Below, one piece after another: positions 42,294 through 51,147 of a DNA stretch of 51,150 nt. Both the position numbers and the translations under genes were made by a program. The notes under the pieces were generated by a model, which was not told the DNA's origin, made no database searches, and saw only the letters and a list, made by a program, of their open reading frames with translations. The first letter of the stretch is position 1; each line of letters opens with the position of its first letter. Location: positions 1-51,150 of the forward strand of contig JAQWGK010000015.1 of NCBI GenBank assembly GCA_029238255.1, written 5' to 3'. Source of the stretch: Porticoccaceae bacterium (lineage in GTDB: Bacteria > Pseudomonadota > Gammaproteobacteria > Pseudomonadales > Porticoccaceae).

Positions 42294-44567
42294 ATGATAA
42301 TAACTTTTCTCAGATACAGCCTTCCTCTTATCCTTGCCTGCAACCTGTTGCCCGCCCAGGCAACGGTTAACCAATTAGTCGACCGTGAGTCTATCTCCAA
42401 TCCCCAGAGCCAGTGGCTCAGCTATGGTCGGGATTATCAAGAGCAGCGCTTTAGCCCTCTGGAACAGATTAATCGCGACAATATTAAGCAGCTCGATCTG
42501 GCCTGGTCATTTAAATTTTCCACCGCCCGGGGAATGGAAGCCACACCGCTGGTTCACAACGGCATTATCTATATCAGTACCGGCTGGAGTCATGTTCATG
42601 CACTGGATGCCCGAACCGGCGAGCAACTCTGGCATTACGATGCCCAAGTCGCTAAATCTCATCTAGCCAAAACCTGCTGTGGCCCAGTGAATCGTGGCGT
42701 AGCCCTCTGGCAGGGAGACAGCGACACAGAATTGCAGGTATTTTTTGGCGCGCTGGACGGTCGTTTAATCGCTCTAAATGCCATGACCGGCGCAGAGAAC
42801 TGGTCGGTTCAGACCACCCCCACCGATGGCAATTACAGTATTACTGGCGCACCCAGAGTAGTGCCGCGAGTTGTTAATGGTCTCGATAAAGGCATGGTCA
42901 TTATCGGCAATGGTGGCGCCGAACTGGGTGTACGTGGTTTTGTCAGCGCCTACGACGTAAAAACCGGCGAACAGATCTGGCGCTTCTACACCGTTCCCGG
43001 CGATCCCAATAAGCCTCAGGAAAGTCCGGCACTGGAAGCGGCTGTCGAAACCTGGAGTGGCGACTACTGGTATCAAAATGGCGGCGGCGGTGGCACCGCC
43101 TGGGACTCTTTGGTCTACGACCCGGAACTGGATTTAATCTATATAGGCACAGGCAATGGCTCGCCATGGAATCGTGACTTGCGCAGCCCCGGCGGTGGAG
43201 ACAACCTCTACCTAAGCTCTATTGTCGCCCTGCAAGCAGGCAGCGGTGACTATGTCTGGCACTATCAGGTGACCCCACAGGACAACTGGGATTCCACAGC
43301 CACTCAGCAGTTGGTACTGGCGGAACTGGAGATTGAAGGCAAGTCCCGTTCGGTGATTATGCAGGCACCCAAAAACGGTTTCTTCTATGTACTGGATCGG
43401 ATCACCGGCGAACTGCTCTCGGCCGATCCCTTTACCCATATCACCTGGGCCAGTCATGTGGATATGGACACCGGGCGGCCGGTGGAAACCAAGTATGCCG
43501 ACTATCAAAGCTTTGGCTCTACCTATATCTGGCCCTCCCCCTACGGCGCTCACAACTGGCAGCCAATGTCGTTCAGCAGTAAAACCGGCCTGATGTATAT
43601 TCCGGTACAAAATATTCCCGGTTATTTTAGTGCTCAGGACTCAGTGGTCTACAGAGTAGATCGCTGGAACACCGGTTTAGACCTCAATGAATCCCGCGAC
43701 CCAAAAAGCTGGGTCGCTGCCAAAGCCTCAATGGATGCTCTGGTCTATGGTGAACTTGTCGCCTGGGACCCAATAAAGAAACAGCGCGCTTGGCAGGTTC
43801 GTCACGACAAACCCTCCAACGGAGGTATCCTGAGTACCGCCGGCGATCTGGTTTTTCAGGGCACCTGGGATGGCACCTTTGCCGCCTATGATGCGGACAA
43901 TGGCACTGCCCTTTGGCAGTACCAATCCGATAGCGCCATTCTTGCCGGCCCGATCAGTTATGAATTGGATGGCGAACAGTATATTGCCGTAGCTCAGGGC
44001 AGCGGCGGCACAGTGATGCTGACGGTTGGCGATGAGCTAAAGCGCAATCAGGTTAATCAGAATAAATTACTGGTCTTTAAACGCGGCGAGTTTAATCAAA
44101 CCCGAGCGCTGGACTCGACTCTTTCTCCAACTCTGGCTCCAACTCTGACTCCAACTCTGGCCACTATTCTGGCACTGGGACATACAGCAGAAACCAACCC
44201 CGAAATCATTAAAAAAGGCGAGGTACTCTATGGACAGAACTGCGCCGCCTGCCATGGCATCAGCGCCAAAAGTAACCATATAATCCCCGACCTACGCTAT
44301 ATGAGTGAGCAGACCCACAGCGACTTTAGTGGCATTGTGCTGGGTGGTGCCTATGCTCACAAAGGAATGATTGGTTACTTTGAAACCCTCAGCCTTGATG
44401 ACTCGGAAGCGATCCATGCATTTTTAGACCACAAGCAACAGCGCTTGCCCGAGATGCTTGAGATGAGCTTTCTGCAGAAAATTGAATACTGGTTTGTCTA
44501 CTGGAGTGCCAGACTCGGGGAGAAATACCCCGACCTACTAAATGCCACCCGCGATCTAATGATGTGA
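42294..44567 (+). CDS. PQQ-dependent quinohaemoprotein alcohol dehydrogenase
   Basis: The 757-residue periplasmic enzyme has a signal peptide (about 1-23), an eight-bladed PQQ propeller with tryptophan-docking motifs (e.g. GSPWNRDLRSPGGGDNLYLSSI, YVWHYQVTPQDNWD) and the vicinal disulfide C128-C129 over the PQQ ring. A C-terminal cytochrome c domain carries CAACH (C650, C653, H654). This is a type II quinohaemoprotein that oxidises alcohols and passes electrons to the respiratory chain. A PTLAPTLTPTLA linker joins the domains. No PQQ synthesis genes are in the window. Confidence 0.92.
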   Translation: MIITFLRYSLPLILACNLLPAQATVNQLVDRESISNPQSQWLSYGRDYQEQRFSPLEQINRDNIKQLDLAWSFKFSTARGMEATPLVHNGIIYISTGWSHVHALDARTGEQLWHYDAQVAKSHLAKTCCGPVNRGVALWQGDSDTELQVFFGALDGRLIALNAMTGAENWSVQTTPTDGNYSITGAPRVVPRVVNGLDKGMVIIGNGGAELGVRGFVSAYDVKTGEQIWRFYTVPGDPNKPQESPALEAAVETWSGDYWYQNGGGGGTAWDSLVYDPELDLIYIGTGNGSPWNRDLRSPGGGDNLYLSSIVALQAGSGDYVWHYQVTPQDNWDSTATQQLVLAELEIEGKSRSVIMQAPKNGFFYVLDRITGELLSADPFTHITWASHVDMDTGRPVETKYADYQSFGSTYIWPSPYGAHNWQPMSFSSKTGLMYIPVQNIPGYFSAQDSVVYRVDRWNTGLDLNESRDPKSWVAAKASMDALVYGELVAWDPIKKQRAWQVRHDKPSNGGILSTAGDLVFQGTWDGTFAAYDADNGTALWQYQSDSAILAGPISYELDGEQYIAVAQGSGGTVMLTVGDELKRNQVNQNKLLVFKRGEFNQTRALDSTLSPTLAPTLTPTLATILALGHTAETNPEIIKKGEVLYGQNCAACHGISAKSNHIIPDLRYMSEQTHSDFSGIVLGGAYAHKGMIGYFETLSLDDSEAIHAFLDHKQQRLPEMLEMSFLQKIEYWFVYWSARLGEKYPDLLNATRDLMM
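44127..44162. repeat. 12-bp tandem repeat in the PQQ-cytochrome linker
   Basis: Three 12-bp units start at 44127, 44139 and 44151 (CCAACTCTGGCT and variants), encoding PTLA, PTLT, PTLA in the linker between the propeller and the haem domain. Confidence 0.85.
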
Positions 44568-44588
44568 TCGCGGTGCGGCCAACACCAG

Positions 44589-46055
44589 TTAGGAATTACT
44601 CTTCAGCCGATAGAACTTCATGGCCCGATCACGGACCGAACCGACCCGCAGATTTAAAATATCCAATAGATAGTTCTGATAGAGCCGCCATGGGGCTTTG
44701 GCACCCTGCTTGGGAAATTGATCTATAGCGCGATCCACATAGCCCGAGGATAAATCCAAAAATGGAATACGCTCCATCTGCGGATCATTAATTCTCGGCA
44801 CACAGTATTGATAACCATGTTTATCCATATAGCTGAGTAGACGGCAGACATACTCGCTGGTCAGATCACATTTTAAAGTCCAGGAAGCATTGGTGTATCC
44901 AGCAGCGAGAGCAAAGTTTGGCACGTCGCTAAACATCATCCCCTTGTAACCCAGTGTCTCGGGAATCTTTACCGGCTGCCCATCAACGGTGAGCTGCATG
45001 CCGCCGAGAACCAATAACTCCAGACCGGTGGCACTAATAATAATATCCGCCTCGAGAAAATCGCCGGACTTTAACTGAATACCCTCTTCGGTGATACGCT
45101 CTATATGATCAGTGGCTATGCTGGAACTGCCCTCCCGCAGAGAGCGAAACAGATCCCCATTGGGCACCAGACAGAGACGCTGATCCCAGGGCTTGTAGCT
45201 GGGATTAAAGTGGGTATCTACATCATAGTCATCACCGAGCCAGTGGCGCGCAGATTTGCGCAAGAGCTTTTTGACCAGTGTCGGATAGCGCCGACTCATC
45301 TGATACATCAGTGCCTGCAAGCTGACATTTTTCCAGCGGGTTAAACCATAGGCGACTTTTTCCGGCAATATTTTACCCAGTGCTCGGCTGACCATATCAC
45401 TATCCGGCCGCGAGATCACATAGGTCGGTGAACGCTGGAGCATGGTGATATGGGCAGCTGTCTTGGCCATTGAGGGCACCAGCGTAATCGCGGTAGCACC
45501 ACTGCCAATAATCACCACCTGCTTGCCGCTGTAATCGAGATCTTCTGGCCACTGCTGGGGATGGATTAACTGGCCCTTAAACTGCTCGGCACCGGGGAAA
45601 TCTGGCGTATAGCCCTGGTCATAGCGGTAATAACCGGTACAGCTATAGATAAAGCTACAGGTGACTGTTTCAAATTCGCTGTCATCTCCTACTCTTTCAA
45701 TGCTTAGGGTCCACTGGGCCGTACTGCTATCCCAGTCCGCCGAGATTACTCGACGCTGGTATTGAATATGCTTTTCTATCCCGTATTCGGCAGCTGTCTC
45801 ATGGATATAGTTTCGAATAGCCGTACCATCGGCAATGGCTTTTTTATCCCGCCAGGGCTTAAAGGCATAACCCAGGGTGTGCATATCAGAATCGGAGCGA
45901 ATGCCGGGATAGCGAAACAGATCCCAGGTACCGCCCATGGATTCGCGGCTTTCGATAATACTAAAGGTTTTATGGGGCTGATTGCGGGTCAGATGGCAGG
46001 CTGCACCTATTCCAGATAGTCCAGCGCCGATTATTACTACATCAAAGTGATTCAT
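44589..46055 (-). CDS. Flavin-containing monooxygenase, Baeyer-Villiger type
   Basis: The 488-residue protein has an FAD Rossmann motif GAGLSG (10-15), a second NADPH motif GSGATA (184-189), and F159KGQLIHPQQWP170, which fits the Baeyer-Villiger fingerprint FxGxxxHxxxW. It should oxidise ketones to esters or lactones with NADPH and oxygen, in the cytoplasm; N- or S-oxidation is an alternative. It is convergent with the PQQ dehydrogenase, 21 bp apart. An alcohol-to-ketone-to-ester route between the two is an inference from proximity. Confidence 0.88.
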   Translation of the reverse strand: MNHFDVVIIGAGLSGIGAACHLTRNQPHKTFSIIESRESMGGTWDLFRYPGIRSDSDMHTLGYAFKPWRDKKAIADGTAIRNYIHETAAEYGIEKHIQYQRRVISADWDSSTAQWTLSIERVGDDSEFETVTCSFIYSCTGYYRYDQGYTPDFPGAEQFKGQLIHPQQWPEDLDYSGKQVVIIGSGATAITLVPSMAKTAAHITMLQRSPTYVISRPDSDMVSRALGKILPEKVAYGLTRWKNVSLQALMYQMSRRYPTLVKKLLRKSARHWLGDDYDVDTHFNPSYKPWDQRLCLVPNGDLFRSLREGSSSIATDHIERITEEGIQLKSGDFLEADIIISATGLELLVLGGMQLTVDGQPVKIPETLGYKGMMFSDVPNFALAAGYTNASWTLKCDLTSEYVCRLLSYMDKHGYQYCVPRINDPQMERIPFLDLSSGYVDRAIDQFPKQGAKAPWRLYQNYLLDILNLRVGSVRDRAMKFYRLKSNS

Positions 46056-46133
46056 AGACAGCCTTTTCTTCCAGTTTAAACTGGCATTTTTAGGGCTGAA
46101 CGGACCTTCCAGGATGTCTCTGCAGAGACATAA

Positions 46134-46742
46134 TTAAAATGGCCACCAGCCTTTTACAGATCTATCGAGACTTTTAGTGCATTTTTGTAACTGGGCATTA
46201 TAGGTTTCAGTTTGTCTTTTAACCTTAGCGGCAACGCCCGTTAAAAAGCTCTTCTTTTTATAGGTGCCCCGTTTATAACCCCCCCAACCCTCATGGTATG
46301 CCAGATATTGTTTATAGGCATCCCATTTCGAAATGCCGAGGTTTTTATGGGTCTTGTCCGTGTACCAGCCGACAAAATTTATTGCATCGGCAAAATTATC
46401 GCGGTCGTGACTCCAGTTTCCGGTGTCGCGGCGATAGTCATTCCAGGCTGGGTTCTGCGCCTGAGCGTAGCCATAGGCCGAGGACTTGCGCGGCAGAGGA
46501 ATAAACAAAAAGGTCGGTCGGTCGGGACGAACTTTTGCCCGAAAACTCGACTCCTGTTTAATAATCGCCATCATTAAGCCTATGGGTGTGCCCCAGCGCT
46601 TGTTAGCTTTGCGCGCGGCTTTATACCAATCCGTTTCACCCTTAAATATTTTGCACACATTTTCCACCTGACTGGGCTTGTAGGTAGCACAGCCAGAGAG
46701 GGTAAAAACGAGAGCGATAATAAGGAGTCGATTGTTAGGCAT
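46134..46742 (-). CDS. Lytic-transglycosylase-like (SLT) lipoprotein
   Basis: The 202-residue protein has a lipoprotein signal with lipobox LSGC (C18). An SLT-like domain follows, with the probable catalytic glutamate E64 in IIKQESSFR, then AYGYAQAQNPAWNDY and YLAYHEGWGGY. Similar enzymes cleave peptidoglycan glycan strands from the outer membrane. The domain is short and close to the diverged SLT type of periplasmic lipoproteins. It ends with a tryptophan-rich tail (KGWWPF). Confidence 0.83.
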   Translation of the reverse strand: MPNNRLLIIALVFTLSGCATYKPSQVENVCKIFKGETDWYKAARKANKRWGTPIGLMMAIIKQESSFRAKVRPDRPTFLFIPLPRKSSAYGYAQAQNPAWNDYRRDTGNWSHDRDNFADAINFVGWYTDKTHKNLGISKWDAYKQYLAYHEGWGGYKRGTYKKKSFLTGVAAKVKRQTETYNAQLQKCTKSLDRSVKGWWPF

Positions 46743-46831
46743 AAGATTGAAAGTTGATGATTTTTGCCCAGTTTACAGCATTCTAATGATTAATTAAGGC
46801 TAATTGGCCAACCTAAAAGCACCTCTCACTG

Positions 46832-46860
46832 TTTTATCTTTGCTCGCCCGCCCCTATAAT
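46832..46860 (+). promoter_or_regulatory. Putative sigma70 promoter of purU
   Basis: A perfect -10 box TATAAT (46855-46860) stands 17 bp after a weak -35 TTTTAT (46832-46837). The start would be near 46867, about 26 nt before the purU ATG. Confidence 0.5.
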
Positions 46861-46892
46861 CGGTGGCTTAATTTATTGATCAGGCGACAACC

Positions 46893-47771
46893 ATGAGCAC
46901 AGTGCCAGAACAGGCAAACAACTATATCTTTACCGGAACCTGCCGTGCCGGCAGTGGTGTTGTCGCTGCAGTAACCGGCTTTCTCGCCCAGAGAGACTGC
47001 TATATCTGTGCCCTTGAACAGTTTGATGATGAATCAACCGACAAGTTTTTTATGCGCGCAGTATTTCGCCCTCAGGAAAACTCGCCCTCTATCGAAGATA
47101 TTAAAAGTGACTTTACTGAAGTCTCCGCAGCCTTTGCTATGGAATGGAAAATTCATGACCCCAAGGTTGCAGTAAAAACCCTGCTGATGGTCTCCAAATA
47201 CGACCACTGTCTTGACGATATTCTCTACCGCCGTCGCAAAGGTGAGTTCAATATGGAGATCACCGCCGTGGTATCCAATCATCTGGATCTACGCCCCATG
47301 GTTGAGCGAGAAGGTGTCCGCTTTATTCACCTGCCGGTGACACCGGATACCAAATCCCAACAGGAACAGCGGTTGTTAGAAATTGTCGAGGAAACCGGCA
47401 CCGAACTGGTGGTATTAGCCCGCTATATGCAGATTCTCTCGGACAACCTGACCCAACAGCTGTCCGGACGCTGCATCAATATTCACCACTCATTCCTGCC
47501 CGGCTTTAAGGGTGCCAAGCCCTATCACCAAGCCTATGATCGAGGGGTAAAACTGATCGGTGCCACCGCCCACTATGTGACTTCAGATCTTGATGAGGGG
47601 CCAATTATTGAACAGGTATTAACCCGCGTCGACCACAACTACAAGCCCGAACAGCTAGTGCGCGTAGGTCGCGACAATGAATGTATGGCACTGGCAAAAG
47701 CGATTACCTACCATATTGAACGACGGGTTTTTCTCGACGGCAATAAAACGGTGGTTTTCCTAGCAGGTTAA
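46893..47771 (+). CDS. purU: Formyltetrahydrofolate deformylase
   Basis: The 292-residue enzyme hydrolyses 10-formyl-THF to formate and THF, feeding PurT and balancing one-carbon pools. An N-terminal ACT-like domain (about 8-85) is followed by a formyltransferase domain with the catalytic segment NIHHSFLPGFKGAKPYHQAY and TSDLDEGPIIEQ. Length matches E. coli PurU (280). The last codons and stop lie within a 14-bp tandem repeat. Confidence 0.94.
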   Translation: MSTVPEQANNYIFTGTCRAGSGVVAAVTGFLAQRDCYICALEQFDDESTDKFFMRAVFRPQENSPSIEDIKSDFTEVSAAFAMEWKIHDPKVAVKTLLMVSKYDHCLDDILYRRRKGEFNMEITAVVSNHLDLRPMVEREGVRFIHLPVTPDTKSQQEQRLLEIVEETGTELVVLARYMQILSDNLTQQLSGRCINIHHSFLPGFKGAKPYHQAYDRGVKLIGATAHYVTSDLDEGPIIEQVLTRVDHNYKPEQLVRVGRDNECMALAKAITYHIERRVFLDGNKTVVFLAG

Positions 47772-47804
47772 GGGAAGCAGGTTAAGGGAAGCAGGTTAAG
47801 AAGA
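47763..47804. repeat. 14-bp tandem repeat across the purU stop codon
   Basis: Three units GCAGGTTAAGGGAA (47763, 47777, 47791), the last degenerate at its end. The TAA of the first copy is the purU stop. Confidence 0.88.
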
Positions 47805-47821
47805 GTCAGTGAAAGAGCCGG

Positions 47822-48652
47822 TTAAACCAGCTCAACAACTCCGGGCTTTAACAGAACACGTTTACTCTTATACAGAGTACCCAGCGCCTGCTTGTACTTT
47901 TTCTTCGAGACTTTAAAGGTAGCGTAAATCTCTTCCGGCGCACTTTTATCGGTCAGGGTTGACTGGCCGCCAGAAGCTTGCAGATGCTGAATAATCTGCT
48001 CACCCAAATCGTGATCGCCCTGCAGTGTCGCCTGACTTATAACCAGATCAATTTTTCCATCACTGCGAATACTCTTGATAAACCCGGGTAACCGCTCACC
48101 AATCTTCAACGGTCTAAAGGCATCACCGCGGAAAATCAAACCCAGATACTTATCATTGATAACCGCCTTGTAACCCAGATCAGTACGACCGGCAATCAGC
48201 AGATCCACCGCCTGACGGGGCTTTAACCAAACCGACTCCTCCTCAAGATGATCCTGTAGTCTTGTGGTCGCGGCAATGCGGTCGCTATCCTCATCGTGGA
48301 ACACATAGACCACATAGGAATAGCCCTCTTCCATAGGCTTTTGCTGTTCGCTGTAGGGAACCAACAGGTCTTTCGACAGACCCCAATCCATAAAGGCACC
48401 GGCATTGTTGATATCTATAACTTTAAGCATCTCGCAGCGACCCACTTCGACCTTGGGGGTTTCAGTGGTGGCGATTAACAGATCTTCTGAATCGAAGTAG
48501 AGAAATACATTGAGCAAGTCGCCAATCTCGCAATCTTCAGGAACATAGCGCACAGGCAATAAAATCGTACCCAAATCATCGCCATCCAGATAGACACCAA
48601 AGTCTACCTCTTTAACGACCTCTAACTTATTGAACTTGCCAACTTCTACCAT
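47822..48652 (-). CDS. cvfB: CvfB-like S1-domain RNA-binding protein
   Basis: The 276-residue protein matches the CvfB/YitL family: several S1-like beta-barrels (VEVGKFNKLEVVKEVDFGVYLDG; CEMLKVIDINNAGAFMDWGLSKDLLVP) and a C-terminal winged helix (YATFKVSKKKYKQALGTLYKSKRVLL). CvfB binds RNA and modulates virulence factors in Staphylococcus; in gammaproteobacteria the role is unknown. ATG at 48652 is chosen over 48694, which would add 14 atypical residues. Confidence 0.88.
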   Translation of the reverse strand: MVEVGKFNKLEVVKEVDFGVYLDGDDLGTILLPVRYVPEDCEIGDLLNVFLYFDSEDLLIATTETPKVEVGRCEMLKVIDINNAGAFMDWGLSKDLLVPYSEQQKPMEEGYSYVVYVFHDEDSDRIAATTRLQDHLEEESVWLKPRQAVDLLIAGRTDLGYKAVINDKYLGLIFRGDAFRPLKIGERLPGFIKSIRSDGKIDLVISQATLQGDHDLGEQIIQHLQASGGQSTLTDKSAPEEIYATFKVSKKKYKQALGTLYKSKRVLLKPGVVELV

Positions 48653-48754
48653 GCTGTAAAACCGCTTAAAATTATTGAACGCCCAAATCACCAAGAATCA
48701 TCGAAAGTCATCAAACGTTTTCAGGCTTAAATTCGCCGCGGCAGTATACAGCAG

Positions 48755-49090
48755 TTAGTCTTCAGATACAGATTCAGCCGGCTGTTCCCTAAGCTGCTCA
48801 ACAGTCGGCTCGGCAGAATCATTATTGGACTCGGCAATGGCCTTTTCCAGATAGGTAATAAAATCGCCCACGGTAATAAAAGACTCGATATCCTCATCGG
48901 TGATATCAATTGAAAACTGATCCTCAAAATCCATAGCCAGAGAGAGTTTCTCCAGTGAATCGACTTTAAGGTCATCCAACAGCATTTCAGCATTGACCTC
49001 AGTAACCTTGCCGGCTTTTTTGACTGCATGATTATCCAAGACTGCTTCGAAGACAGTTTCGGTAACCGTTAGCTGATCATTATTATCCAT
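48755..49090 (-). CDS. Orphan acyl carrier protein
   Basis: The 111-residue acidic protein has the ACP four-helix pattern and a phosphopantetheine site D44-S45-L46-E (LLDDLKVDSLEKLSLAMDFE), followed by FSIDITDEDIESFITVGDF. It is longer than the canonical AcpP (78 aa), with an acidic C-terminal tail (SAEPTVEQLREQPAES). The usual G before the DSL is replaced (LKVDSLE). No fatty-acid or polyketide gene is adjacent. It may serve a specialised acyl pathway. A weak RBS (AAAAGGCGAAAAG) precedes the ATG. Confidence 0.8.
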   Translation of the reverse strand: MDNNDQLTVTETVFEAVLDNHAVKKAGKVTEVNAEMLLDDLKVDSLEKLSLAMDFEDQFSIDITDEDIESFITVGDFITYLEKAIAESNNDSAEPTVEQLREQPAESVSED

Positions 49091-49223
49091 AATTACTTTT
49101 CGCCTTTTCCATAAGTGAGAGAGTATCTAATTCCTAAGAATCTTTTTAAAAGTAGCCTAGAAAAACTCGCTGCACCAAGTGATTTCAACAATTGAAAATT
49201 AAACATGCCTATATAGACTATAG

Positions 49224-49252
49224 TTGTACCTGTTTATCGCTGCAGATATAAA
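49224..49252 (+). promoter_or_regulatory. Putative sigma70 promoter of the MFS gene
   Basis: TTGTAC (49224-49229), a 17-bp spacer and TATAAA (49247-49252). The leader would be about 70 nt. Confidence 0.5.
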
Positions 49253-49327
49253 ACAGCCCTTCCAATACGGGATAACGCGAGATATACCAGACACCCCAGT
49301 GACTAGGATCATTAAACGAGCAAACAG

Positions 49328-50524
49328 ATGAAAATATTTTCTAGCCCCGGCTTTGGCAATGTCTGGGTACTGACCCTAAGCAACGCCATGGCCGCCTCGA
49401 TCATGACCCTAATGATACTGGTTGGCAGCCTGGTTGGCGCCGAACTGGCCCCCTCCGCAGAATGGGCCACCCTACCCATAGCCCTCACCGTAATTGGCAC
49501 TGCAGCGAGCATCCTGCCAGCCACAGCCTGTATGCAAAAACTGGGTCGCAAGTACGCGTTACTGGCATTTATGGCACTGGGCACTTTTGCCTGCGGGCTG
49601 GCTAGCAGCGCCCTCGAACAACAGAGTTTTATATTATTTTGTATTGCCGCAGTACTGCTCGGCTCAACCAATGCCGCACTGCAACAGACCCGCTTTGCCG
49701 CCATGGAATCCGTTGCCCCGGAATATGGCCCAAACGCAGCATCGCTAATGATGTGTGGTGGTATTCTCGCCGCTATTATCGGCCCCGAACTGGCGGTTGC
49801 CGGCGTCCACTTAACCCCAGTCGACTATCAGGGCTCCTACTGGCTGGCTGCAGCAACGGTTGTATTAGCGGCTTGCTTATTAACCCTCTACAAACCCACC
49901 ACCACCGTAGCCAAGCAACAGACCGCTACTGCCCGCTCAACAGTAGAGATAATCCGCAACCCAACATTTATCTTAGCCCTGACCAGCGGCGCGGTGGCCT
50001 TTGTGGTGATGTCATTTGTCATGACCGGCACACCTATAAGCATGCACCATGTCTATGGTCATTCGCTGATTGATACCAAATGGGTGATTCAGAGCCATAT
50101 AGCAGCAATGTTTCTGCCATCCCTAATTGCCCCCCTGCTGTTCAAGAAACTCGGCATAAGAGGCTTAATGGTGGCCGGACTGGCCTGTTACTGCGCAACA
50201 GTCGCCATCGGCTATTTCGATATCAGTGTTAAAGGCTTCTGGATGCAGCTGGTACTACTGGGAATCGGCTGGAATTTTCTTTTTGTTTCGGGAACCGCAC
50301 TTCTACCGAGAACCTATGAAGAGCGAGATAAGTTTAAGGGTCAGGCGATCAACGACCTAACCGTATTTACCTTTCAGGCTTTGGCCTCACTGTCCGCAGG
50401 ATGGGCGCTCGGCTTGATCAACTGGCAACAGATACTACTGATCTGTCTGCTGCCAATCGCAATAATGCTAGTGTTATTAGTAACGGAAGGAAGAATCAGT
50501 CGCCGCGATAGACACAGCCACTAG
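49328..50524 (+). CDS. MFS transporter
   Basis: The 398-residue protein has about 12 hydrophobic helices in two halves of six, and a major facilitator loop motif in the first half ([13 protein letters not shown], after helix 2). A central basic loop ([20 protein letters not shown]) separates the halves. It probably moves a small organic compound across the inner membrane; direction and substrate are unreadable. Its last 29 bp overlap the 3' end of the convergent queD. Confidence 0.87.
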   Translation: MKIFSSPGFGNVWVLTLSNAMAASIMTLMILVGSLVGAELAPSAEWATLPIALTVIGTAASILPATACMQKLGRKYALLAFMALGTFACGLASSALEQQSFILFCIAAVLLGSTNAALQQTRFAAMESVAPEYGPNAASLMMCGGILAAIIGPELAVAGVHLTPVDYQGSYWLAAATVVLAACLLTLYKPTTTVAKQQTATARSTVEIIRNPTFILALTSGAVAFVVMSFVMTGTPISMHHVYGHSLIDTKWVIQSHIAAMFLPSLIAPLLFKKLGIRGLMVAGLACYCATVAIGYFDISVKGFWMQLVLLGIGWNFLFVSGTALLPRTYEERDKFKGQAINDLTVFTFQALASLSAGWALGLINWQQILLICLLPIAIMLVLLVTEGRISRRDRHSH

Positions 50525-50852
50525 TACAGGTCTCTTTAATAGTAATGCAGCTAAGCAGAGGCAAGTTAGGCTTTAGCTTGTTCCAGATCCAGATCGCCAG
50601 ATTTTCACTGGTCGGATTTTCAAGCCCCTCAATATCATTGAGATAATGATGATCCAGCTGCTCATAGATAGGCGCAAACGCCTTCTTGATATCACCAAAG
50701 TCAATAACCCAACCACTGGTATCGCCAATCGGCCCTTCGACATGGATAGACACCATAAAAGAATGGCCGTGCAAACGCGCACATTTATGTCCCTCAGGAA
50801 CATTGGGAAGACGATGAGCCGCCTCGACATTAAATTCTTTGTAAATCTGCAT
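50496..50852 (-). CDS. queD: 6-carboxytetrahydropterin synthase QueD
   Basis: The 118-residue enzyme makes 6-carboxy-tetrahydropterin from dihydroneopterin triphosphate for queuosine synthesis. Zinc ligands H13 (EAAHRLP), H28 and H30 (RLHGHSF) and catalytic C24 are present, as is the conserved VIDFGDIK and LDHHYLN. Length equals E. coli QueD (121). It is convergent with and overlaps the MFS gene by 29 bp. Confidence 0.95.
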   Translation of the reverse strand: MQIYKEFNVEAAHRLPNVPEGHKCARLHGHSFMVSIHVEGPIGDTSGWVIDFGDIKKAFAPIYEQLDHHYLNDIEGLENPTSENLAIWIWNKLKPNLPLLSCITIKETCTSGCVYRGD

Positions 50853-50930
50853 TTTTACTACTTTAGAGGACTAATTAGGGGGCATATCTTAGGGCTGAAT
50901 AAACTATATGTATATAGTGTTAGAAAATGT

Positions 50931-50958
50931 TTGACAGCTATCCTCAATTCAGTAGAAT
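50931..50958 (+). promoter_or_regulatory. Sigma70 promoter of the tRNA operon
   Basis: A perfect TTGACA (50931-50936), a 16-bp spacer and TAGAAT (50953-50958, five of six consensus bases). Transcription should begin about 10 nt before tRNA-Val. Confidence 0.75.
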
Positions 50959-50975
50959 GCACTCCTTCTTTCAGG

Positions 50976-51051
50976 GGGTGGTTAGCTCAGCTGGTATAGC
51001 ATCGCCCTTACAAGGCGAGGGTCACAGGTTCAATCCCTGTACCACCCACCA
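50976..51051 (+). tRNA. tRNA-Val (anticodon UAC)
   Basis: A complete 76-nt cloverleaf. Acceptor GGGTGGT (50976-50982) pairs with ACCACCC (51041-51047); D arm TAGCTCAGCTGGTA; anticodon loop CCTTACAAGG with TAC; T arm GGTTCAATCC; encoded CCA at 51049-51051. It reads valine GUN codons ending in A/G/U. Confidence 0.97.
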
Positions 51052-51070
51052 TTAGAGAAAATGCTTTCAC

Positions 51071-51147
51071 GGACCGGTAGTTCAGCTGGTTAGAATGCCG
51101 GCCTGTCACGCCGGAGGTCGCGGGTTCGAGTCCCGTCCGGTCCGCCA
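51071..51147 (+). tRNA. tRNA-Asp (anticodon GUC)
   Basis: A complete 77-nt cloverleaf. Acceptor GGACCGG (51071-51077) pairs with CCGGTCC (51137-51143); anticodon loop CCTGTCACG with GTC; T arm GGTTCGAGTCC; encoded CCA at 51145-51147. It lies 19 bp after tRNA-Val and is probably processed from one transcript. Confidence 0.97.

Noticed and set aside
50976-51147. tRNA-associated integration site for a genomic island
   Set aside because: The tRNAs lie at the window edge with no integrase, direct repeat or foreign gene visible beside them.
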